NCBI GenBank assembly: GCA_015350385.1
Contig: WNKI01000003.1
Span: 2,388,698 to 2,452,697 of the forward strand
DNA length: 64,000 bases
Direction: 5' to 3'
Origin: Aculops lycopersici
Taxonomy: Eukaryota; Arthropoda; Arachnida; Trombidiformes; Eriophyidae
The notes below the pieces were generated by a model, which worked only from the letters and a program-made list of their open reading frames with translations, was not told the origin of the DNA and searched no databases. Made by a program: the position numbers and the translations under genes. Below, piece after piece: positions 54,153-61,896 of the stretch; the stretch's first letter is position 1; the number at the start of each line of letters is the position of its first letter.

Positions 54153-56777
54153 ATGCTAAGTGTCAAGCAACAGCAACAACAGCAGCAACAACAACAACAG
54201 CAACAGCAACATTTAACACAACAGCAACCACCGCCACCATCTCAACCACCACAGCAAAATCATGAATTTCAACGGCCGGCTTGCAGACAAAGGAGGCCGG
54301 AAGTTGAATCGCAGCAATTGCTTAAGGGACCACAGGGCAACACAAAGAGAAACACAAACCACAAGTCCACTACTCTTTTGGCCTCACTGGCCTCCAGCGG
54401 CAAGAGTTCCAATTTTATAGATGGACATAACCATCTGAGGAAACTAGTGAACCATCAGCAACACAATGATCACGTAACCAGCTACGTGATGCGCCACCAG
54501 CATCAACTTGATATTCAAACAATGACCACAACCACACTAACGGTGACCAACTCGGCAACAGGTGTCAGCGGGGTTGGTGGAAGTGCGGGATCGCCCAGTT
54601 CCCTTTGCTCCTCCTCCTCCTCGTCATCGTCGTCTTCGTCATCATCGTCGGGCATCTCAAGCGGCGTTAATTCAATCGCTTCGCCCGCCTCAGTGTCGCC
54701 CACTTCGTCGATTGGCGGAAGTCCAACGCGAATGTCTCTTATGGACGGACTTCTGACTAGTTGGTCGCCTACCGGGGGCGCTGCTCATGATGTGCATCAG
54801 CTTAGCGGCCTGACGCTCACTTGGTCGCATGGAGCCAACTCGAGGGTGGCGCTTGCCGCCGCACTGGCCTCAAACAAACTAGTGGTTTGCGGCGACATTT
54901 CTCTGGCCGAGATGTCGCGGTATCCGGTGCCAATAATGGCGCCACCTGTTGCAAGCAAGCGAACAGGTGTAACAAAAACAGCAACCGCACAGCAGCTGCC
55001 ACTTCATCACCAACCACGCGACGCTGAGACGCAAGACGACCTGACGCTCGATTGCTGGCTACAGGAAGTGACCAAAACCGGACAACAGCAAAAGGCCATC
55101 AAGTTGACCTTTACCTCGACGCGGGCCGTCGAGCCGGCGTTTAGAGTTTTGACAAGACACACCGAGCGGCTCAGGGGACCGCTGATCTTGGCAGCCAATA
55201 TTATGGGCCACGGCGGCTGTAGTGACAGGGAGGATGACCCCACAACGACAGCGGGAGGAGCTCCGTCCACGAGCCAACCTGTTGATGCCTGGACCTTTCT
55301 AATGTTGTGTCGAGCGAGATTTCCTAGGTCAATCATATCAATCGGTTGGTGCCAACCGCACGGAACCGGAAGTGAAGTTGCTTTGCAAAAGAGCGCAAGT
55401 CCTTCTAGAGTTAGGCTGCAACCAGTGCCCAGCAGACGCGAGTCCTTCGATAGTCTTCAAATATTGGCCGCCTCAGCAGCGGCGGCTGATCCCATCTTTG
55501 AACTCGATATTCTCGCCGACCATTACAGACATAGGGCCACGCCCAATCCCGTACCCAAGATTCTGAACACAATGGTGCACAGCGATGCTATTATCGAGAA
55601 ACAATTGAGTTCAGTCAAGATACCGGAAGTGGCCACGAGCGAGAGCAGCGGATGCAGTAGCGGGTCTCCGTCGCCCACCTCGCAGGTGGTCGTCTCTGTC
55701 AATAGATTGTCCAGCTCTCACTTGGCCACAGCTCCACCAACTACCCCAAATCCAACAGGTTCCATTAGCCCAGAGAAGACGAAGAGGGAGCAGCAGCACC
55801 AGCATGAGGCTAAATCCTCTTTCCTCGTATTGGCCGCCGCGGCCGCTGCGGCTGCCGCAACTTCTTGTGCACCATCAATAGGAAAATCTCAAACTCTAAA
55901 CAGTGCGACAAGCGCCCATACAACGACCCTTGCTTCGTCGCCGTCTACAGGTGGCTACCATCAGCTGATCAACCAACTGCAACAGCAGCACCAACCGCTC
56001 AACTTGAACATTAGCGACTGCGTTGCCGAGGCCAGGGTTAAGATGAACAAGGTTGATGAGGCGCCAACCGGAAGTGACCTATTGCTCCTGAAAACTTCCA
56101 CCTCCTCAATGTCAAGCTCAATCACGTCGACAGGTGTTGGTAGATTGAGTTCTCAATTGCAAAGTGGATCGCATCAGCACCCGGATAACATGTTGCTATC
56201 GCGAAGACTTATGGGCTTCTATGACGAAACTCCTCTCTTGTTGTCATCTAGTAAATTATTGGACTCCCAGCAAAATACCTTCACGCAGCATATCAATAAG
56301 AAAGTGGCCATTTTAAGCAACAACAGTCATATTCAAGCTCATCATCCGCCAGGTATAGCCGTTGGCAATAAATTGATGCCAAAGCATCAGCAACAACAAC
56401 AGCAGGTGGTTGCAGCAACCACCAATTTAGTGGACCAAAATTATGAAGGCCAAAATGTATATTATACTAGGGAAATGATTGACAAAATGGCTAGTGTAGT
56501 CAAGGAATACAATTTAACTCAGCCCATAACTTTCCCAGTGTTTGCCAAGTTTATATTAAGACAAAGAAATTCTTTAACTGAATTACAACGATTATTATAT
56601 CAAATGGGCAGCAATTCAACGTTAACTATTGTTGCGCAACAAGATGATCTCATTAAAGTAGATGATTTATTGATTATTTGTAAGGCGTTTGCGGCCAATC
56701 AGCTATTATTTGATTTGCCCGATGATCTTGCGAGTGCATTTAAACGAGTGCTAGAGAACCCGGGGACAGTTAATTGA
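54153..56777 (+). CDS. FAM151/menorin-domain protein with large internal insertion
   Basis: An intronless 874-aa ORF. Residues 1-215 are low-complexity (poly-Gln from residue 6, poly-Ser near 160). At about 217-405 the first two thirds of a menorin domain appear in order: LSGLTLTWSHGANSR, VVCGDISLAEM, YPVPIMAPP, LDCWLQEVTKTGQQQKAIKL, VEPAFRVLTRHTERLRGPLI, LAANIMGH, PVDAWTFLMLCRARFPRSII. A low-complexity insert of about 360 residues follows. The domain resumes at about 769 with YYTREMIDKMASVVKEYN, TQPITFPVFAKFILRQRN, then DDLIKVDDLLIICKAFAA and a hydrophobic/charged end. Menorin proteins (C. elegans MNR-1, vertebrate FAM151) have a GDPD-like barrel and act in dendrite patterning or photoreceptors. 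No signal peptide is visible. Confidence 0.8.
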   Translation: MLSVKQQQQQQQQQQQQQQHLTQQQPPPPSQPPQQNHEFQRPACRQRRPEVESQQLLKGPQGNTKRNTNHKSTTLLASLASSGKSSNFIDGHNHLRKLVNHQQHNDHVTSYVMRHQHQLDIQTMTTTTLTVTNSATGVSGVGGSAGSPSSLCSSSSSSSSSSSSSSGISSGVNSIASPASVSPTSSIGGSPTRMSLMDGLLTSWSPTGGAAHDVHQLSGLTLTWSHGANSRVALAAALASNKLVVCGDISLAEMSRYPVPIMAPPVASKRTGVTKTATAQQLPLHHQPRDAETQDDLTLDCWLQEVTKTGQQQKAIKLTFTSTRAVEPAFRVLTRHTERLRGPLILAANIMGHGGCSDREDDPTTTAGGAPSTSQPVDAWTFLMLCRARFPRSIISIGWCQPHGTGSEVALQKSASPSRVRLQPVPSRRESFDSLQILAASAAAADPIFELDILADHYRHRATPNPVPKILNTMVHSDAIIEKQLSSVKIPEVATSESSGCSSGSPSPTSQVVVSVNRLSSSHLATAPPTTPNPTGSISPEKTKREQQHQHEAKSSFLVLAAAAAAAAATSCAPSIGKSQTLNSATSAHTTTLASSPSTGGYHQLINQLQQQHQPLNLNISDCVAEARVKMNKVDEAPTGSDLLLLKTSTSSMSSSITSTGVGRLSSQLQSGSHQHPDNMLLSRRLMGFYDETPLLLSSSKLLDSQQNTFTQHINKKVAILSNNSHIQAHHPPGIAVGNKLMPKHQQQQQQVVAATTNLVDQNYEGQNVYYTREMIDKMASVVKEYNLTQPITFPVFAKFILRQRNSLTELQRLLYQMGSNSTLTIVAQQDDLIKVDDLLIICKAFAANQLLFDLPDDLASAFKRVLENPGTVN

Positions 56778-57010
56778 TGTGGAATAATAATAATAATAAT
56801 TTTATTTATTCATATTCGATTAGATCATATTCAACAGGCCGACGTCGTCATCGACGTATCATTGTGCAGATTGAAGATAAAAGGAGAAATGCGAGAGAGG
56901 AAGACCAATGGACAAACGGACAGATAAATTTGGACAAATTACCGGTAAAATTTAATTAATTCTAACTTACAATTGAGAGGAGAATGCGATGTAATTGAAT
57001 CGACCCGAAC

Positions 57011-57016
<6 letters not shown>

Positions 57017-57092
<76 letters not shown>
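57017..57092. repeat. (GA)n microsatellite
   Basis: 76 bp of uninterrupted GA dinucleotides. A further short GA run lies after the gap at 57208-57220. Confidence 0.95.
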
Positions 57093-57096
<4 letters not shown>

Positions 57097-57111
57097 CACA
57101 ACAACAACAAC

Positions 57112-57187
57112 AACGTAACGTAACTAACGTAACGTAACGTAACGTAACGTAACGTAACGTAACGTAACGTAACGTAACGTAACGTAA
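57112..57187. repeat. (AACGT)n pentanucleotide tandem array ending in a gap
   Basis: AACGT units repeat about 15 times with one imperfect unit near 57120-57125, then N (57188-57207). Flanked by GA repeats on both sides, so the true length is unknown. Confidence 0.95.
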
Positions 57188-58128
57188 NNNNNNNNNNNNN
57201 NNNNNNNGAGAGAGAGAGAGATAAACAGTAGAAGCTCAATCATAACCAACCAACCAACAAATAGAAGAAAATTATCATTTCGTTAAAGAGACGAGAACTG
57301 GAAAGTCTGGCGAAAGTGTTCGAGAAAGAAATGAGCAATTGCCTTGGATCTATAGCCCGAATTACTAGTGATGACTCAATCGCCCACTCACTCGCTCACT
57401 TATCGAGGCTCCAGAATAAACAAAAACTTACAAGTTCCTACACTAGATTTTTGGTTTCAATTATTGCATTTGTTTACCTGGCCATCGAAGACAACAACAC
57501 AACAAGTGGTTGACGCGTAAATCCCATCACAAGTGCCTCTGAATCTTGTTCAGAGGAAAAGGAAAGAGAGGCAAAGTGAGCGATAATTTAGTATACTGAA
57601 CAGGTGGCAGCTGTCGAGGTAGTTGTAGTTTCCAGACATTGCGGGTGCTGCTCATGTTCCATCAGCCATATTAGCGACTCGTTGAGTGGCGAAAAATACT
57701 CTCGATTCGGATCTAACAAGTAGCTAGTGGTGGTGGTGGTGGTTGTTGTCGCATTGTAGTGGGCGGCAACAGGTCTCTCTAGCGAGTAGACAGGTCTCAC
57801 TTTTCGCTTCGCTTGCCGTAACTCTCGCCACCAGGCAAGTCTTGTGTGTGTGTGTGTGTTTGCACTTGATGCTTCTGCTGTAGTTCAGCTACTGGAATTT
57901 CAGTTATCCCCATCAAATAACATGATAATAATGATAATAGCTGTGTGGTTTTTTGCCGCGGTAAGTCACCGAAGCGGAACCTCAAAAGCAGCAACAGCAA
58001 CAACAAACTAGACGACAAGCTAATGGATTTTGCAAGAGACAACAAGAGGAGTGGTTGTCGCTATAGTTGTTTTCGCGCCGACATCACCACCAGAAACCAC
58101 TTGTTGTGCTTTCAAGATCAATCGATGC

Positions 58129-58161
58129 TCTTTTGGGCTTTTCCTGTGAAAGCCCAAAAGA
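58129..58161. repeat. Perfect inverted repeat, 13-bp stem, 7-nt loop
   Basis: Arm TCTTTTGGGCTTT (58129-58141), loop TCCTGTG, arm AAAGCCCAAAAGA (58149-58161). Lies about 760 bp upstream of the Kir start codon. Confidence 0.85.
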
Positions 58162-58413
58162 AAGCTTGAAGATCGTTCAAGTTGGAGCGAGTTGCTTCAG
58201 TTTGTCTTGACGCCAGTTGAATGTTTCAAAATCGCTATAAATTTTAACCCGATTCACATGGCCTAGTCTAAGGTAAATTCCCGTTTGAAATGACGCATTT
58301 CACACGGAGCAATTTCGGGACAGTTGCACGCATCAGCGACACTTGTTGCTGTACAGCGACGACATCAACCTCATAGGCAAAAGAGTGAGTGAGTGAGAAG
58401 TTTTCAGGTTGAT

Positions 58414-58446
58414 GCAGCAGCATCAAGTGATTTTTGATGCTGCTGC
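58414..58446. repeat. Perfect inverted repeat, 13-bp stem, 7-nt loop
   Basis: Arm GCAGCAGCATCAA (58414-58426), loop GTGATTT, arm TTGATGCTGCTGC (58434-58446), continuing into a CTG run. Lies about 480 bp upstream of the Kir start codon. Confidence 0.85.
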
Positions 58447-58923
58447 TGCTGCTGCTCTTACTATACTAATGCTAGTAACATTACAATATTACCACTACTT
58501 CTAGCTCAAGTTCATCGGCGAGAGTGCAGCAATCTTGACAAAACTTCGGAATTTCCATTGTCTCTAGATCGAGTTATCACAAATTGTAAATCTTGGCAAC
58601 ATTAGCGATAGCAGCAGTATTAGTGGCAGAAATAACACTAGCAGACGAGACACAACAAGTGGTAGTGGTGGTGGAGGCACGTTGTCTTGGATTTGAGCAT
58701 AATAAAATAAGAAAATCTTTACGCGAGGAAAAGTAAACACAAAAGCCGTAAAATTCTTGAGATTTCACGCGACCCGATGGCAAAACAACAACTTTTTGTC
58801 GTGCTTTACTTCATGTGGACGTGTCGTTAGTTTATATGCTACAGCACAGGTACAGGTAATTCGTGATCACCATAACAATTTAATCATCAAAATCAATTCC
58901 AAGAACCATCGTCAAGAATCAAA

Positions 58924-60594
58924 ATGCACCAAACATTCACCTCAAATCTGAGCTCAATCTCAACCTCAACCTCAAGTCCTTCGCCAACGCAACTCGACTT
59001 ATTAGACCATCGGCAGCAGCGTCAACATCAACATCAGCACCAGCACCAGCACCAGCACCAGCACCAGCACCAGCACCAGGAGCGTCTACTTGATAGCAAA
59101 ACGGATCATCATGAAAGTAGAAGCGGAAGTAGCAATGGCGGCAAGAGTGGCGGCGGTCAAGAGTCGCCCCTGATTCCGCCGGCGCTAATTACGGTCGCCG
59201 GCGTAGGTGGCACCATTACAACCGTTACGCATAGCAAGCGAAAAACTGCACCCTTACCTAGATTAGTGGCCAAAAATGGAACTGTTAATCTGTTTATAGA
59301 CAACATTGATAGGCGCCAATATGTACGCGACCTATTCACCACAATGATCGACATCAAGTGGCGTTATAATCTAATGTTTGCCGCCTTTGGCTTTGTGTTC
59401 TCGTGGCTATTCTTTGCCTGCATCTGGTATCTAGTATTGTATTTCCATGACGATTTAATGCACAACAACGATCCAAGTTGGTCGCCGTGCATCGTTAATG
59501 TAAACTCCTTTCCGGCCGCTCTACTGTTTAGCATTGAAACCCAATCGACACTAGGATTTGGCTCGCGCATAATCAGCGTTGAGTGTCCAGGTGCCATAGT
59601 GATCTTTTGTATTCAATTGATCTTTGGCGTTGTGGTTGAGTGTCTCATTGTTGGAATGGTTTTTGCAAAACTCTCGCGGCCAGCAAAAAGATCTCAAACT
59701 ATAATGTACAGCAAGTATGCAACCGTTTGCTTGCGCCAGGGGAAAATGTGTCTCATGTTTAGAGTTGGCGACGTGAGAAGTAAGTCGCATATTATTGGCG
59801 CCACATTGAGGGCTTCGTTGGTGAGCCAAAAGATCACTGAAGAAGGGGAGATTATTCCCTTCTATCACCATCAACTTAATGTCAAGATTGATGATTCAAA
59901 GAATAGCCTACTCCTGATTTGGCCGCTAACGATTGTTCATTTAATCGACGAAACAAGTCCATTTTATCATTTGAACGCGGAGCAGTTGATGAAATTTAAA
60001 TTTGAAATTATAACAGTTTTAGAGGGAACAGTTGAGTCAACAGGTCAGTCGATTCAAGTGCGCAGCTCCTACCTGCCCAGCGAAGTTAAATGGGGCTTCC
60101 GTTTTGAGCCGATTGTAATGACGCACGGATTTGGTCGCTATGCGCAAACAATAATCGATTATGATAAATTCAATCGCATCATCGAAGTCCCAACACCGAG
60201 TTGCAGTCCATCGGAGTATTACGCAATGAAGGCGAGAGAACGACAGCAAGAGCAGCAACAGCACCAGAAGCAGCAAACTTCAATAGCAAACTCAAACTCG
60301 AACTCAACAAGTGGCCACGAGGACGAGGTTATAGTTTTCTCCTCGTCGAGAGCCTCCACCTCGTCCTCCGCTTCCGCTTCCCCATCGACATCAAGCCGCT
60401 CGGTTTTAAACGAAGACAGCAATCAGCACCAGCACACCTGTTTAAATGTTGCACCGCACCACAACCACCACCTTCATCGCCATCCACAGCACCAGAATCA
60501 CAGCAACCACCAACTTCCGGTGGTGGTGGCTGAGCATAATCCACGGGAGAAATTTGAGACGTTTATTGAACAAATCGACAGCAACAACAACTGA
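58924..60594 (+). CDS. Irk: Inward-rectifier potassium channel (Kir/Irk)
   Basis: An intronless 556-aa protein. The N-terminus has a His-Gln repeat (about residues 35-54). The Kir core starts at YVRDLFTTMIDIKWRYNLM (slide helix). TM1 follows (FVFSWLFFACIWYLVLYF), then the pore loop FPAALLFSIETQ and filter TLGFG (209-213) followed by SR, then TM2 GVVVECLIVGMVFAKLSRP. The cytosolic Ig-like domain has YATVCLRQGKMCLMFRVGD, SHIIGATLRASLVSQ, LLLIWPLTIVHLIDETSPF and SSYLPSEVKWGFRFEPI. The basic TM2 end (AKLSRPAKR) suits PIP2 binding. The C-terminal 120 residues are Ser/Gln/His-rich. Four such subunits make a channel that sets resting potential. The filter TLGFG differs from the usual TIGYG. Confidence 0.93.
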   Translation: MHQTFTSNLSSISTSTSSPSPTQLDLLDHRQQRQHQHQHQHQHQHQHQHQHQERLLDSKTDHHESRSGSSNGGKSGGGQESPLIPPALITVAGVGGTITTVTHSKRKTAPLPRLVAKNGTVNLFIDNIDRRQYVRDLFTTMIDIKWRYNLMFAAFGFVFSWLFFACIWYLVLYFHDDLMHNNDPSWSPCIVNVNSFPAALLFSIETQSTLGFGSRIISVECPGAIVIFCIQLIFGVVVECLIVGMVFAKLSRPAKRSQTIMYSKYATVCLRQGKMCLMFRVGDVRSKSHIIGATLRASLVSQKITEEGEIIPFYHHQLNVKIDDSKNSLLLIWPLTIVHLIDETSPFYHLNAEQLMKFKFEIITVLEGTVESTGQSIQVRSSYLPSEVKWGFRFEPIVMTHGFGRYAQTIIDYDKFNRIIEVPTPSCSPSEYYAMKARERQQEQQQHQKQQTSIANSNSNSTSGHEDEVIVFSSSRASTSSSASASPSTSSRSVLNEDSNQHQHTCLNVAPHHNHHLHRHPQHQNHSNHQLPVVVAEHNPREKFETFIEQIDSNNN

Positions 60595-60910
60595 CAAGAA
60601 TCGTCGCCCAACGCGATGATTATGAAAACATAATAAAATGACGGAAAGATGAAAAAGTTCTCAAGAGCTGCCAACAGGTGGCGACTGTGCATTCAACTTT
60701 CGATAGCTTTTTTCCATTAGGCCGCTTTGTTTTGTATCTCGCTACCGTCTACCTGTTGTCTCGTCGACTCATCAAGGAGAAAAACTTCTGATGGATAAAA
60801 ATAGACAAAAATTTCTGGGTCTTGTTTTATGATTGCGATGGAAAACAGATTATTACACCTCAATCTTGCGGCAAACAAATGAATTGAACCAGCTTTAGAG
60901 ATTGATTATA
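60595..60910. other. Kir 3' UTR and upstream region of the secreted protein
   Basis: AATAAA at 60632-60637 is a likely Kir poly(A) signal, 38 bp past the stop. The rest has no gene. Confidence 0.5.
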
Positions 60911-61489
60911 ATGGCATTCAAATTATTAATAATCGCTTTCGCAGCCATAATTGGCCTTCAATGTCAGGCTCAAAAACTAGGCTCCAAGGAGCATGTAAAC
61001 TCGAAGCACTTTGAGACAAAGTTGGCTCAAATTAATCAGGATGACTTAAAGCTGATACAAACTCTAGCCAACGAGCTAAGCTCGTCGATTGGACCAAACG
61101 TTTTGGGATACGAATCCTATTGGCCAGGTTACACTCCGTTCCTGGCTCACTTCCGCCTCGTCAATGAGAGGGCGCCAGGTGCAATTTATGAGACGCTAGT
61201 CAAATTGGCGAACCCCGAGCAGGTAGCCGCAATGAGTGGTCCTGAGAGAGAGTCTACGATCAAATCTATGGTTTCAAATTTGCTAACAAAGTGCTCGAGT
61301 TACGTCAACAGTCTGAAGTCAATAATCGATACTGTCTCTCAAGAGGCCGAGGACAAGTATGAGCCGCAATATGGAAGCGTATCGCTGATGAACGGTTGGG
61401 TTAATTATGAGTATTGTCGCCAATTGATAAGCGACTCTAAAATGAGAGACCAGTTGGCAGAAAAGGTAATTGCTGTGAAGAAAGATTAA
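60911..61489 (+). CDS. Novel secreted protein (192 aa)
   Basis: The frame begins at a TTG at 60902, but ATG 60911 gives a clean signal peptide, MAFKLLIIAFAAIIGLQC, with cleavage likely before or after QAQ. The mature part (about 170 residues) is mostly predicted helical, with charged and Leu/Ile heptad-like segments (INQDDLKLIQTLANELSSSI, MRDQLAEKVIAVKK). It has a Trp/Tyr/Pro patch (GYESYWPGYTPFL) and two Cys (LLTKCSSYV, YEYCRQL) that could form one disulfide. No family recognised. Single exon, between the Kir and SLC4A11-like genes, on the Kir strand. Confidence 0.65.
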   Translation: MAFKLLIIAFAAIIGLQCQAQKLGSKEHVNSKHFETKLAQINQDDLKLIQTLANELSSSIGPNVLGYESYWPGYTPFLAHFRLVNERAPGAIYETLVKLANPEQVAAMSGPERESTIKSMVSNLLTKCSSYVNSLKSIIDTVSQEAEDKYEPQYGSVSLMNGWVNYEYCRQLISDSKMRDQLAEKVIAVKKD

Positions 61490-61896
61490 AGACGTGAACT
61501 GAATGTTCATTATGATGATAAAATTCCAATTCGAGTTCGACCAATTCGACCATAAACTCTTGGTTCAGTTGATCATAGATTGCTTTGCTTTCTATTAGTA
61601 TTATCATTATTTTCCAACTACAGAGACTCACTTGTTTGTTTATATTACATTTATGACTACATCTGATCATGTTGATTAACTCCTATCCTTTTCGCATTTT
61701 TATCCACGACTGGATGTTTGCTAATATCGATCTATAATCAACAGTGTTTTCATTCTGGTATTTAATACTATATTATTATTAGCAACTGAAACTTGACGAC
61801 GAATTGGATCACGTCTCACTTTTTTCCCTCTCATTTGTCAGTGTTAATCTCCAAAGACAAATGACCAATCATATCGATGATGACCAATGCACCCCA
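61490..61896. other. Intergenic, secreted protein to SLC4A11-like
   Basis: About 400 bp, AT-rich, holding two convergent 3' ends. No ORF of interest. Confidence 0.5.

Larger units (their letters stand above)
56778..58923. other. Non-coding region upstream of Kir gene
   Basis: About 2.1 kb with a (GA)n and (AACGT)n repeat block, a 20-base gap and two perfect hairpins (58129-58161, 58414-58446). A GTGGTGGTGG/(TG)n patch lies at 57726-57860. No ORF with conserved features. Confidence 0.5.

Noticed and set aside
54153..56777. Possible ligand-binding domain of the upstream HR4 receptor
   Set aside because: I first considered this ORF as the missing LBD. Its motifs (TWSHGANS, GDISL, RFPRSIISIGW, TQPITFPVFAKF) match the menorin/FAM151 order instead, with no nuclear-receptor helix signature, and it has its own ATG.
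57112..57187. Telomeric repeat
   Set aside because: The unit AACGT is not the arthropod TTAGG or related telomere repeat, and the array is internal, flanked by genes.
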